From the NCBI GenBank assembly GCA_004296925.1, contig SCVI01000050.1:1-42966 (forward strand): 42,966 nucleotides of DNA. Direction: 5' to 3'. Below are positions 29,891 through 38,414 of this stretch, in pieces (the first letter of the stretch is position 1; each line of letters opens with the position of its first letter). Source of the stretch: Patescibacteria group bacterium. Lineage in GTDB: Bacteria; Patescibacteriota; Minisyncoccia; Phycocordibacterales; Phycocordibacteraceae. Under the pieces are notes generated by a model. The model ran no database searches and was not told the origin of the DNA. It was given only the letters and a program-made list of their open reading frames with translations. Position numbers and translations under genes: made by a program.

Positions 29891-30256
29891 ATGCTTACTC
29901 ATACTCAGATAGATTCGTTCAAAAAAATCCTCGAGGAGGAAAAAAAATTACTCGAAACTGAACTGTCAGAACTCGGCAGTCAAAACCCTTCGAACATGTC
30001 GGATTGGGTTCCATCAAAACCTTCTGGAGAAGAGTTTGGTGCTGATATGAATCAGAATGCAGACATTATTGAAGACATGCAAGACAATAGCGGCGCTCTC
30101 AACGAACTTGAAGAAAGACTTCGCAACGTAGTACAGGCGCTCGAAAGAATTCAGGAGGGAACCTACGGAGTATGCGAAGTATCAGACGAACCAATTGAAA
30201 TGGACAGACTCAATGCAAACCCCGCAGCATCTACGTGCACGAAGCACATGCAATAA
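29891..30256 (+). CDS. DksA/TraR-family protein with a degenerate zinc finger
   Basis: A 121-residue protein with an N-terminal coiled coil (IDSFKKILEEEKKLLETELS and LNELEERLRNVVQALERIQE) and a C-terminal finger, YGVCEVSDEPIEMDRLNANP then ASTCTKHMQ. Family members normally have CxxC...CxxC. Here the second Cys is Ser and the fourth is His, so classical zinc binding is doubtful. DksA proteins enter the RNA polymerase secondary channel and alter initiation. Function in this lineage is not known. It is a single gene with its own -10 and terminator. Confidence 0.88.
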   Translation: MLTHTQIDSFKKILEEEKKLLETELSELGSQNPSNMSDWVPSKPSGEEFGADMNQNADIIEDMQDNSGALNELEERLRNVVQALERIQEGTYGVCEVSDEPIEMDRLNANPAASTCTKHMQ

Positions 30257-30292
30257 ATCTGTTCGCGAAATAATTCACACATACAAAACTCC

Positions 30293-30320
30293 ACATACTA
30301 CGATTAACCGTAGTATGTTT
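30293..30320 (+). terminator. Intrinsic terminator after the DksA/TraR gene
   Basis: ACATACTACG (30293-30302) pairs perfectly with CGTAGTATGT (30309-30318), followed by TTTG. The T tract is short. Confidence 0.6.
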
Positions 30321-30358
30321 GTACACTTCGATGTCTCTCTAGAAAGGAAATTTTAAAG

Positions 30359-30364
30359 TAGGAT
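30359..30364 (+). promoter_or_regulatory. -10 element of comM (leaderless type)
   Basis: TAGGAT ends 6 nt before the ATG at 30371. Confidence 0.5.
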
Positions 30365-30370
30365 ACGTAT

Positions 30371-31867
30371 ATGTTTGCTCGAGTGTGCAGCATTCAACCA
30401 GGGTTCCCCACGTCGAGCCAAATAAATGTTGAGGCAGATGTTTCACGCGGACTCTATTCATTTGCAGTAGTAGGACTTGCAAGCAAGGCGGTTGAAGAAG
30501 CGCGTGACAGAATCTCATCGGCCATAAAACATAGCGGGTTTACCTCACCGAAAAGCCACAACCACAAAGTAGTTATTTCACTTGCTCCTGCTGATGTAAG
30601 GAAGGAACGTGCGGTATTTGACTTACCAATGGCGCTTGCATATCTTCTATCGGCTGAGGAAATATCTTTCGATCCGACACAGACTATTTTTTTAGGTGAA
30701 CTTGGTCTTGATGGAACACTACGACCGCTTCGCGGAGTACTCTCTGCAGCAATTGCAGCCAAAAATCTTGGTTTCAATGAAATCATTGTGCCGAAAGAAA
30801 ATGCAGAAGAAGCATCTCTCATTGAAGGCATATATGTTGTGGGTATTGAAACACTTTCTCAAACTATCGAGCACATTACTAAAAAGAAAATTGTCCCTCA
30901 CACGCCACATACTAATCACATACAAGCGCCTACATCTCCACACGTGGACATGTCTGATATCCGTGGACAAGAAACGGCAAAACGAGGCCTCGAGATTGCG
31001 GCTTCCGGTAGACACAACATTGCTTTCATTGGTCCACCAGGTACGGGGAAAACAATGCTCGCGACAGCACTCGCAGGAATTCTTCCTACATTGTCATTTG
31101 AAGAAGCGGTTGAGGTTACCTCAATACATTCAATTGCAGGAACATTAGCGGATACACTCATCTCTTTACCTCCGCTTCGTACACCTCACCACACTTCATC
31201 GTACGTAGCACTCGTTGGTGGAGGTGCATTATTAAAACCTGGCGAAATCACTCTCGCCCACCGAGGAGTTTTATTTTTAGATGAGTTTCCTGAATTTGAG
31301 AGACGAGCACTTGAAGCGCTTCGCGAACCTTTAGAAAATCGATCGATTACTATTGCGCGCGCAGTAGGTTCTGCGATATTTCCTGCAAACATAATGTTGG
31401 TCGCAGCAATGAATCCGCCGAAGCCAAATGCAGACCCGCGAGAAGTAGCGCGTTTTTCAAAAAAACTTTCGGGAGCTATTATCGATCGTATCGATCTCTG
31501 GGTAGACGTGCCTCACGTATCTCACGAAAAATTAAGTGGCGGCGCTTTGGGAGACTCATCCTCAAATATTCGCCAGCGAGTTGAACAAGCGAGGTTTAGA
31601 CAACGCGAGCGAAATTTATCACATACACAATCAGCAATAACAAATAGCGAACTTCCTGGAAAAGTGTTGGGGGTAGGGCTCGGAATAGGAGACGAAGCAA
31701 CAAAAACATTAGCGGATGCAACGAAAACATTTAAATTATCACCTCGTTCATACCATCGAATACTACGACTTGCGCGCACCATCGCTGACTTAGATGAGAG
31801 CGAGAAAGTCACAAAACATCATGTACTCGAAGCACTACAATATCGCCCACGATTTCTACAACATTAA
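30371..31867 (+). CDS. comM: YifB/ComM-family Mg-chelatase-like AAA+ ATPase
   Basis: A 498-residue protein. The N-terminal ChlI-like domain (VEADVSRGLYSFAVVGLASK, about 20-40; DLPMALAYLLSAEE) precedes the AAA+ core, with Walker A GPPGTGKTMLATALAGILP (about 218), Walker B GVLFLDEFPEFERRALEALR (about 300) and sensor NIMLVAAMNPPKPN. A C-terminal helical domain follows. In naturally competent bacteria ComM is a helicase that promotes branch migration during DNA uptake. With the type IV pilus genes in the window this fits DNA uptake. Confidence 0.93.
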   Translation: MFARVCSIQPGFPTSSQINVEADVSRGLYSFAVVGLASKAVEEARDRISSAIKHSGFTSPKSHNHKVVISLAPADVRKERAVFDLPMALAYLLSAEEISFDPTQTIFLGELGLDGTLRPLRGVLSAAIAAKNLGFNEIIVPKENAEEASLIEGIYVVGIETLSQTIEHITKKKIVPHTPHTNHIQAPTSPHVDMSDIRGQETAKRGLEIAASGRHNIAFIGPPGTGKTMLATALAGILPTLSFEEAVEVTSIHSIAGTLADTLISLPPLRTPHHTSSYVALVGGGALLKPGEITLAHRGVLFLDEFPEFERRALEALREPLENRSITIARAVGSAIFPANIMLVAAMNPPKPNADPREVARFSKKLSGAIIDRIDLWVDVPHVSHEKLSGGALGDSSSNIRQRVEQARFRQRERNLSHTQSAITNSELPGKVLGVGLGIGDEATKTLADATKTFKLSPRSYHRILRLARTIADLDESEKVTKHHVLEALQYRPRFLQH

Positions 31868-31889
31868 TTTTTCCGAAAGATCCTCATGT

Positions 31890-31895
31890 TATAAA
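31890..31895 (+). promoter_or_regulatory. Extended -10 of the 31903 gene (leaderless type)
   Basis: TGT then TATAAA, ending 7 nt before the ATG at 31903. Confidence 0.6.
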
Positions 31896-31902
31896 GACGG
31901 TA

Positions 31903-32625
31903 ATGGCTGACGTACCTACTGCACCAAGCGCATCCCCTAAAAGCAAAGCTGCTTCTTTTTTCAAAGGAAAAAAAAGAATTCCCGAAGATTCTTATAAAGC
32001 ATGGCTAACGTGGGCAATCATAGTAGATTTGCTTTTGTGTTGGTTGCCGGGAGCCGGTAGCGTATACATCAGTTTTTGTTATGGAATATGGTGGCTTAAT
32101 GGATATTATCTCGATAAAGCCACTTCAAAAGCAGTGACTGGTGCCATTGCTGAAATTGTCCCTTTCGTTCCAGCAGCATCTTGGTTTGTTTGGTCTTCAT
32201 ACAAAATTAACAAACTAAATACACAAGCACCGGAAGAGGAGGCGGAACAAGAAGCTGAGGAAAATAAAGCTGTAAAAAATCAAGCAGGGATGTTTGCGTT
32301 TCAGTATGTCGGCGGGAAAAGTGATACTGAAACTAGCGCAGCAAATGACAACCAGCCACGCGCTGAAACAATTGCAAAAACACAAAATCCTCCCCTCCAA
32401 CAAACAGCAAGTACACTTGAAAACAAAAATCCAGAGACGTCTCAAGCAAGCACGTTGGGGCTTTCAGAAAGCGGTGGTTATCAACCACGACAACCTGCGT
32501 TTAGACAAAACGCATCACAAAACAATAATGACCCTGAGTCTCAAACTGACCTATTGAGTGAGCCGCCATTAAACGACGCTGAGTCAGATGATGGGGATTA
32601 TTTTGATAACGCGCGCGCAGCGTAG
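31903..32625 (+). CDS. Membrane protein with a long disordered tail
   Basis: A 240-residue protein of unknown function. A basic N-terminus is followed by two membrane segments (about 34-60 WLTWAIIVDLLLCWLPGAGS and 80-105 AVTGAIAEIVPFVPAASWFV). After that comes a tail of about 130 residues rich in Gln, Asn, Ser, Glu and Pro. Both ends are probably cytoplasmic. It has its own -10 and converges with the M23 gene, with 9 bp between them and no clear terminator. Confidence 0.78.
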   Translation: MADVPTAPSASPKSKAASFFKGKKRIPEDSYKAWLTWAIIVDLLLCWLPGAGSVYISFCYGIWWLNGYYLDKATSKAVTGAIAEIVPFVPAASWFVWSSYKINKLNTQAPEEEAEQEAEENKAVKNQAGMFAFQYVGGKSDTETSAANDNQPRAETIAKTQNPPLQQTASTLENKNPETSQASTLGLSESGGYQPRQPAFRQNASQNNNDPESQTDLLSEPPLNDAESDDGDYFDNARAA

Positions 32626-32634
32626 TCTCTCTCC

Positions 32635-33717
32635 TTAGAACGGGTTCGCAGCACCTCGAATCTCGAAGTGAAGGTGCGCTCCAGTCGAACGACCAGTGTT
32701 TCCTGACAATCCAATAACCTGTCCTCGAACGACACTTGAACCAGCACTTACGTTGGTCGCCGACAAATGACCATATACGGTCTGAGTTCCGTTAGAACAT
32801 TGAATGACAATATAATCTCCATATCCGCCGTTCCATCCAGAATCTCGACTCACCATAACCGTACCAGGACATGACGCGAGAATTGATGAACCAATCGGCG
32901 TACTAATATCAACTCCGTTATACCCGTGAATGCCTTGCGATTTTCTACCTCCAATAAGGGGACGCAGATAGTATCCTTCAATTACCGGTCCACCGCTTCC
33001 AAGAATTGGTGCCTTGGTCTTCGCTGATGAAGATACGGCAACGGTGCTATCAACTCCATCAGGAATAACAATTGTATCGCCAACTACGAGCGCTGATTGA
33101 GTAGAAAGATTGTTGAAATCTACTACTTCCTGCATATCTGCTTTATATTTCTTTACAATCGAAGCGAGAGTATCTCCTTTCTTCACGGTATGTTCAATGC
33201 CTGTAATTGGCAAAATAACGAGGGTATCTCCTGGATGCACCGAACGTGCGCTCGTTAAATTGTTTGCCCAAAGAATGGTATTCACAGACACTCCAAACAT
33301 TGAAGCGATTGCAGAGAGCGAATCGCCATCACGCACTACGTAAATAGAAATTTGGGTCGATTTCGGTTTTTCAATTTGAATATCTGCGAGAGTTCCTTCG
33401 GGGCCAGACTCTGGAAGAAGCGCTACACCACCAACAATAGTAATATCTCCACCGCCTTTTGCAGGATTTGGATCAACATTTACTGCAGCTTTCAGGGCCG
33501 GAGTTTTATTGCCGGTTAAAGCTGCTGAATATGTACGTGAATCTGTAAGTGTTGATATGGGGTTAAGAATTGGTGCAAAAAAATCAGAGAGCGAGAACGC
33601 ATGCGCTATGGTACTAATACCAAATAATGGTCCAAGAATAAAAAGGACCAGTGCGAGTACTATGAGTTTCTTATGTAGTGCCTGGCGAAAAGCAGAAAGA
33701 GCACCAGGAACGTTCAA
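32635..33717 (-). CDS. LysM and M23-type murein peptidase
   Basis: A 360-residue exported cell-wall enzyme. A membrane segment (about 18-40) is followed by two LysM domains (VVRDGDSLSAIASMFGVSVN; HTVKKGDTLASIVKKYKADM) and a C-terminal M23 domain. Zinc-site motifs in M23 are GYNGVDI (Asp; the usual first His is Tyr here, with a His two residues earlier), VYGHLSATN and GAHLHFEIRG. The frame has no ATG near the start. TTG at 33717 is the likely start, and an ATT at 33732 is possible. It would cleave or remodel peptidoglycan, perhaps to pass the pilus or secretion machine. Confidence 0.88.
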   Translation of the reverse strand: MNVPGALSAFRQALHKKLIVLALVLFILGPLFGISTIAHAFSLSDFFAPILNPISTLTDSRTYSAALTGNKTPALKAAVNVDPNPAKGGGDITIVGGVALLPESGPEGTLADIQIEKPKSTQISIYVVRDGDSLSAIASMFGVSVNTILWANNLTSARSVHPGDTLVILPITGIEHTVKKGDTLASIVKKYKADMQEVVDFNNLSTQSALVVGDTIVIPDGVDSTVAVSSSAKTKAPILGSGGPVIEGYYLRPLIGGRKSQGIHGYNGVDISTPIGSSILASCPGTVMVSRDSGWNGGYGDYIVIQCSNGTQTVYGHLSATNVSAGSSVVRGQVIGLSGNTGRSTGAHLHFEIRGAANPF

Positions 33718-33777
33718 TTGTTTCTTTTCAATACGCGATCCTCGTCTCTGAGGTTGCCAATTAGCTTAGACGGAAAT

Positions 33778-33943
33778 GTGGCTCAATAAAGCCACAAAAG
33801 AATTCCAGATGGACAGGAATATAGTAACTATACGTGTGAGAGATTCCAAGTCAACCGTTAAATTAAGATGGGGTGGATAAGGAAAAAACAAATCATTAAT
33901 GGTGAGTGATAAACTATTTAAAATGGCTTGATTGAGCCATTTT
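33778..33943. other. Two related hairpins in the M23-UvrD divergent gap
   Basis: GTGGCT-CAATAA-AGCCAC (33778-33795) and AAAATGGCT-TGATTG-AGCCATTTT (33920-33943) share sequence, so GGCTCAAT of the first can also pair with ATTGAGCC of the second. The second has a T-run and works as a plus-strand terminator, yet no plus-strand gene lies upstream. TATAGT at 33820-33825 could start a short RNA of about 110 nt ending there. Confidence 0.45.
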
Positions 33944-33945
33944 TT
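33920..33945 (+). terminator. Intrinsic terminator upstream of the UvrD/PcrA gene
   Basis: A 9-bp stem of AAAATGGCT and AGCCATTTT with a 6-nt loop and a following TT. It lies 34 bp before the -10 of the helicase gene. Confidence 0.75.
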
Positions 33946-33978
33946 GTTATTTTACCCTATTTTACAATTATTTACTGT

Positions 33979-33984
33979 TATAGT
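33979..33984 (+). promoter_or_regulatory. Extended -10 of the UvrD/PcrA gene (leaderless type)
   Basis: TGT then TATAGT, ending 7 nt before the ATG at 33992. It decides this start over the upstream in-frame codon at 33932. Confidence 0.65.
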
Positions 33985-33991
33985 TTTCATA

Positions 33992-35923
33992 ATGAACACA
34001 GGTACTAATCTCAACCCAGCACAACATGAGGCTGTTTCTCACTCTGAAGGACCACTTCTTATACTTGCGGGAGCGGGAGCGGGAAAAACACGTGTAATTG
34101 TGGAAAGAATTGCTCAACTTATTAAAAAAGGCACTGCGCCAGAGAGAATATTGGCAGTGACATTCACCAATAAAGCAGCGAACGAGATGAAGAATCGCGT
34201 CCGAACGCGCATTGATAACGATTTGACGCTCTCTCCACTAGAACGACCTCGCACAGATCCTTTTATTGGGACGTTTCATAGACTTTCTCTCGAAATTATT
34301 AAAGCGTTCCACCAGAAAGTGGGTCTTCCTCAACGATTCACGATTTATGACAGGAGCGATTCAACGAGGGCACTCAAAGAAGCCATCCGCGCATCTGGTT
34401 TTGACCCAAAACAACTAGAGCCACGCAAAGTACTTTCTGTGATGAGTCGGAAAAAAGGAGACGGAATTACTCAGGACGAATTTATTTCCTCACACGCTTC
34501 GTCATATATAGACGAAGCGATAGGAGAAGTGTGGGAACGTTATGAAAATATTTTAAAAAAAGAAAAAGCGTTGGATTTTGACGACATACTCCTTACTGCA
34601 CGTAATCTTTTAAAAGATGAAGCGGATGTGCGTGATTACTATCAAAAAGCGTGGGACTTTGTGCATGTCGATGAATACCAAGACACGAACCGCGTGCAAT
34701 ACGAAATCGTAAAACTCATTACCGAGATTCACAATAACCTTGCTGCGGTGGGTGATGTTGATCAAAATATTTACAGTTGGCGTGGCGCTTCGATTGAACA
34801 CATTATGAATTTTGAAAACGACTACCCGAACGCCCAAATAATGCTATTGGTTGAGAATTACCGTTCCACAAAAAATATAATTGCCGCTGCAAATGATGCA
34901 ATATCAAAAAACGTACATCGACGAGAAAAAGAACTTTACACAAAAAATGAAGACGGCGAAAAAATTGCACTCGCAGGATTTGCTGATGAGAACGATGAAG
35001 CTCTTTTTATTGCTAACACCGCAAAAAATATAATTGCAGACGGACATTCGCCAGATAACATCGCAGTCTTATATCGAGCAAACTTTCAATCAAGAGTTCT
35101 CGAAGAAGCTTTTCTAAAACGAAACGTACCGTATCAAGTATTAGGAACAAGATTTTTTGAGCGAAAAGAAATTAAGGATGCGCTGTCATATATTCGTACA
35201 GCACTTAATCCAAATTCAACAGCAGACTTTACGCGAGCTATAGCAACACCCTCGAGAGGTATTGGGAAAGTTACATTAGCAAAAGTGGTTAATAATCAGG
35301 AAGAAAGTTTGCCACCAAACGCTCGTGAAAAAATTTATTTTTTCAGAAATTCTCTCCAAAGAATTTTGCAAGCAATAAACGAAAAGAAGGCGTCGGAAGC
35401 ACTCCGTTTTGCATTAACTGAAAGTGGTTTATGGAGACTTTATGAGCACGGAGATACTGAAGATCTCGAGCGATTAGAAAACTTGAAAGAATTAGTAACT
35501 GTTGCAACAAAGTACGACACATATCCTCCGGGCGAGGGGATAGAGAAACTTATTGAGGAGGCGGTGCTCCAATCTGATCAAGACGAGTTAGAAGAAAAAA
35601 AGGAAGGAGTGAAATTAATGACCGTGCACGCTGCAAAAGGTTTAGAGTTCCATACCGTCTTTATTGCAGGACTCGAAGATGGTCTATTTCCTCATGAGCG
35701 CGACGACGCAGATTCTGCTGACAAAGAAGAGGAGCGACGCTTGTTTTACGTTGCATTAACGCGCGCACAACAAAAAGTGTACGCCACATATGCACTCACC
35801 CGAAGAATTTTTGGAACACGTTCTGAAAATACTCCCTCTGTTTTTATTACTGAACTCGATAGCGATGTGTCTGAATCAGTGACATACCCTCTCTACGAAC
35901 ACGACATTGATACTATTTTATAA
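33992..35923 (+). CDS. UvrD/PcrA/Rep-type DNA helicase
   Basis: A 643-residue superfamily 1A 3'-5' helicase. Motifs in order: Walker A LILAGAGAGKTRVIVERI (about 25-42), Ia AVTFTNKAANEMKNRV, II VHVDEYQDTNRVQYEI, III AAVGDVDQNIYSWRGAS, IV LLVENYRSTKNI, V LMTVHAAKGLEFHTVFIA, and VI RRLFYVALTRAQQKVYATYA. It unwinds DNA in repair and replication restart. Length is somewhat short for UvrD or PcrA (about 720), with no C-terminal Tudor-like extension. ksgA follows within 5 bp, so the two are cotranscribed. Confidence 0.95.
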   Translation: MNTGTNLNPAQHEAVSHSEGPLLILAGAGAGKTRVIVERIAQLIKKGTAPERILAVTFTNKAANEMKNRVRTRIDNDLTLSPLERPRTDPFIGTFHRLSLEIIKAFHQKVGLPQRFTIYDRSDSTRALKEAIRASGFDPKQLEPRKVLSVMSRKKGDGITQDEFISSHASSYIDEAIGEVWERYENILKKEKALDFDDILLTARNLLKDEADVRDYYQKAWDFVHVDEYQDTNRVQYEIVKLITEIHNNLAAVGDVDQNIYSWRGASIEHIMNFENDYPNAQIMLLVENYRSTKNIIAAANDAISKNVHRREKELYTKNEDGEKIALAGFADENDEALFIANTAKNIIADGHSPDNIAVLYRANFQSRVLEEAFLKRNVPYQVLGTRFFERKEIKDALSYIRTALNPNSTADFTRAIATPSRGIGKVTLAKVVNNQEESLPPNAREKIYFFRNSLQRILQAINEKKASEALRFALTESGLWRLYEHGDTEDLERLENLKELVTVATKYDTYPPGEGIEKLIEEAVLQSDQDELEEKKEGVKLMTVHAAKGLEFHTVFIAGLEDGLFPHERDDADSADKEEERRLFYVALTRAQQKVYATYALTRRIFGTRSENTPSVFITELDSDVSESVTYPLYEHDIDTIL

Positions 35924-35928
35924 CAAAT

Positions 35929-36738
35929 ATGAAACAGAGAAAAAATAAACACTCTCCAAAGACTCGGGGTGCAAAACTTGGTCAACATTTACTAACGTCT
36001 ACCGCTATTGCACACAGTATGGTCGAAGCGGGTGAGGTGATGAAAGGAGATCGTGTGCTTGAAATTGGCCCTGGAAAAGGAATGCTCACTGAAGCACTTC
36101 TTGCTTCCGGAGCGCGCGTGTTTGCTGTAGAAAAGGACTCTTCAATGGTAGAGGTACTCAAAAATCGCTTTGCGACGGAGATAAAAAAGAAGCAACTTGT
36201 TCTCATTGAAGGTGATGCGCGTGAATATACGCCAGACAAAATATTTCCTCAGGGCGCGTATAAAATAATTGCAAACATTCCATACTACATAACAGGAGAA
36301 CTTATTCGAAGTGGCCTTACAGCAAAAAATAAACCGGTAAGCATTGCACTCCTTGTACAAAAAGAAGTAGCGGAAAGAATTGCAAGAAGTAAAAAGGAAA
36401 GTATTTTATCTCTCTCTGTAAAAGTATTCGGCACCCCCCACTACGTTAAGACGGTGAAACGAGGAAGTTTTAATCCGCCGCCTTCTGTAGACTCTGCAAT
36501 TCTTGCAATAAGAGAAATTTCGTCGAGCAATATAAAAAAGATTCCTGAAGAACTATTTTTTCAAGTTATAAAATGTGCCTTTGCACAAAAAAGAAAAACT
36601 ATCTTGAGTAATCTGAAACGAGTATTCGGAGAACATGCATTCCCTGCACTCGACAAGGCGGGAATTGATGCGAAAACGCGCGCAGAAGATATTGAGCTCT
36701 CCAAATGGCTTGAGCTCGCGCACTACTTAAAGTCGTAA
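35929..36738 (+). CDS. ksgA: 16S rRNA adenine(1518/1519)-N6-dimethyltransferase
   Basis: A 269-residue SAM-dependent enzyme that dimethylates two adenines near the 3' end of 16S rRNA. The family start GAKLGQHLLTSTAIAHSMVE is followed by motif I VLEIGPGKGMLTEALL and the catalytic IIANIPYYITG motif. The motif FNPPPSVDSAIL comes next, then a helical C-terminal domain. It starts 5 bp after the helicase stop codon with no Shine-Dalgarno motif. It converges with the 36743 gene with a 4-bp gap. Confidence 0.95.
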   Translation: MKQRKNKHSPKTRGAKLGQHLLTSTAIAHSMVEAGEVMKGDRVLEIGPGKGMLTEALLASGARVFAVEKDSSMVEVLKNRFATEIKKKQLVLIEGDAREYTPDKIFPQGAYKIIANIPYYITGELIRSGLTAKNKPVSIALLVQKEVAERIARSKKESILSLSVKVFGTPHYVKTVKRGSFNPPPSVDSAILAIREISSSNIKKIPEELFFQVIKCAFAQKRKTILSNLKRVFGEHAFPALDKAGIDAKTRAEDIELSKWLELAHYLKS

Positions 36739-36742
36739 AAAA

Positions 36743-37303
36743 CTACTTTCCAGGCAGTGATGTGGCGACTGAGGTTATAACACCTCGTGTTACAGGAATG
36801 ACGGTGCATGGTGTTGCTATCATTTTGCATAATCCAAAAGGTCTATAAAAACCTAAATGATTCACTCCTGGAACAATCACTAATCCGTATTTATAAATTG
36901 TTGGAACACTGGTAGGACTAAAAAGATATGTACCTGCTGACGGCGGCCCGAGCGTTATTAAAAAATCTCCTGGGGAGCAAGTGCAGGGTATTGCTGCCAA
37001 TACCTTACCTCCATATGGTTGATTTAAACTAAAGCCCGTGCCCGAAGATGCGGCGCCGGTATCGCCAGTATTAACAGAAGAAGGCGAGCTCCCACCGAAC
37101 GAACCACTGCTTCCGGTGCCTGTGTTTGTATTCGAATTATTTATATTAAAAGAGCTTTGTAAGAAAAGATCCAACAACTGTTGCATAAACTGCGTATTCC
37201 TAAATTCTTTTACTATTATGTTTTCCGCAAACACCGTGTGCGGAAAAGAAAAATTTACAATTACGGCAGAGAGTACTAAAAGAAATGCCATTAAAGGTTT
37301 CAT
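36743..37303 (-). CDS. Secreted Ser/Gly-rich protein with four C-terminal cysteines
   Basis: A 186-residue exported protein of unknown function. The signal peptide MKPLMAFLLVLSAVIVNFSF ends near VFAEN. A Ser/Gly/Asn/Thr linker (about 55-90) leads to a compact beta-rich domain of about 95 residues with four Cys (IPCTCSPGDF, GLCKM, TPCTVIP), which could form disulfides. TATAGT on the complement (37318-37313) ends 9 nt before this ATG, which is preferred over 37324. It lies beside the export locus and may be a surface component of it. Confidence 0.75.
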   Translation of the reverse strand: MKPLMAFLLVLSAVIVNFSFPHTVFAENIIVKEFRNTQFMQQLLDLFLQSSFNINNSNTNTGTGSSGSFGGSSPSSVNTGDTGAASSGTGFSLNQPYGGKVLAAIPCTCSPGDFLITLGPPSAGTYLFSPTSVPTIYKYGLVIVPGVNHLGFYRPFGLCKMIATPCTVIPVTRGVITSVATSLPGK

Positions 37304-37312
37304 CTTGTAATT

Positions 37313-37318
37313 ACTATA
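37313..37318 (-). promoter_or_regulatory. -10 element of the 36743 gene (leaderless type)
   Basis: TATAGT on the complement ends 9 nt before the ATG at 37303. Confidence 0.55.
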
Positions 37319-37370
37319 CATCATAAAGGTTTCTCTTATTTAATTTCACTTGTGGTATATTCATACACTT

Positions 37371-37547
37371 ATGACATCTAAAGAAGCGACTTACGCGGTT
37401 GGAAAAATAAAGGCAAAAGAGTTAGGTGGTTTGGTTTTAGCAATCTTACTAAGTGGACTTGCTCTTTCTAATGACACAAAAAGAGAAGAGGTAAAGCATA
37501 CGGAAGACACATCAGCAGTAAGACTCTCTTGGAGAGGGCAAAAATAA
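37371..37547 (+). CDS. Small membrane protein (58 aa)
   Basis: A 58-residue protein, MTSKEATYAVGKIKAKELGG then a hydrophobic segment (LVLAILLSGLAL) and a charged tail. The segment is short for a full membrane span. TATATT at 37356-37361 ends 9 nt before the ATG. Function unknown. The frame continues upstream without another good start. Confidence 0.55.
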   Translation: MTSKEATYAVGKIKAKELGGLVLAILLSGLALSNDTKREEVKHTEDTSAVRLSWRGQK

Positions 37548-37607
37548 CACAAAAAACTTTTCTTTTTAAAAATTTAAAGTGCCAGGATCGCTAATCCCCA
37601 TCGTGTT

Positions 37608-37646
37608 TTATAAAGGACGCGTGTCCTTTATAACGGGCGGTATACT
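37608..37646. promoter_or_regulatory. Palindrome plus -10 upstream of the 37656 gene
   Basis: TTATAAAGGAC (37608-37618) and GTCCTTTATAA (37623-37633) form an 11-bp inverted repeat 7 bp before TATACT (37641-37646), which ends 9 nt before the ATG. The palindrome lies where a -35 would be, as a repressor or activator site would. TAAAGGAC/GTCCTTTA also occurs in the 23021-23141 repeats. Confidence 0.5.
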
Positions 37647-37655
37647 AAAGGAATA

Positions 37656-38414
37656 ATGGAATCCCGAAAACAGTGGGGGATGGTTTTTTGGGCAGGGCTT
37701 TTTGCATTGATTGCAATAGGAACAGCTCTTACCACAAGCTACTTCGAAAACACGGTAAAAAACGATCCTGTCGTACGCGCAAGTTCTGATTCAGATGCGT
37801 GGAAGGCAGTATCTGACTACGTCGCTTCACAAGAGGGTTTTGTCGCTCCAAATACAGACTCTATATCAAAAGACCTATATTCAAACTACCTTGCACTCGC
37901 GAGCCGTGGAAGTTTTAGTTCAGCAGAACTCGACGGCATGGTTGCTGCAATAGTGGAAAAAAATACTACGGCTCCTGCTGTAGTGCCGGTAATTACAATT
38001 CAAAACCTCAATCTTCAACAGAACACCTCTCTTGATACGTACGGGAAGCTTTTTTCGGTTATTTTAAGCAAATCATCGGAAGCACAGAAGTACGAACTCG
38101 AGGTTTTCACTCGAACCGTTGGCCAAAACAATGCAAACGGTACGCCTGTGCTCACACAAAACTCTGAACTATACGCGCGCATCGCAGCAGCTCTTCTTGT
38201 GATGGAGACCCCTCCTTCAATTGCATCGGAACATTTAGAGGTGGTCAAAAGTATAGGCGCGCTTGCCCGCGTTGTTGATCAAATGGGGCGCTGGAAGGGA
38301 GACCCGATACAAGCACTCCAAATTGTTGATACATTTAATAAGACTGAGCGATATGTTGAGGCAAGCATTGACGCATGGATCACCAAAATAACAGCATTAG
38401 AGAAAAAATCATGA
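37656..38414 (+). CDS. Membrane-anchored protein of the export locus
   Basis: A 252-residue protein with an N-terminal membrane anchor (MVFWAGLFALIAIGTALTTS, about 9-28) and a helical outer domain. No known motif is seen. It ends in an ATGA overlap with the next gene, so translation of the two is coupled. It is the first gene of a unit leading to a VirB6/TrbL-like protein. A VirB8-like or scaffold role is possible, but the sequence does not show it. Confidence 0.78.
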   Translation: MESRKQWGMVFWAGLFALIAIGTALTTSYFENTVKNDPVVRASSDSDAWKAVSDYVASQEGFVAPNTDSISKDLYSNYLALASRGSFSSAELDGMVAAIVEKNTTAPAVVPVITIQNLNLQQNTSLDTYGKLFSVILSKSSEAQKYELEVFTRTVGQNNANGTPVLTQNSELYARIAAALLVMETPPSIASEHLEVVKSIGALARVVDQMGRWKGDPIQALQIVDTFNKTERYVEASIDAWITKITALEKKS

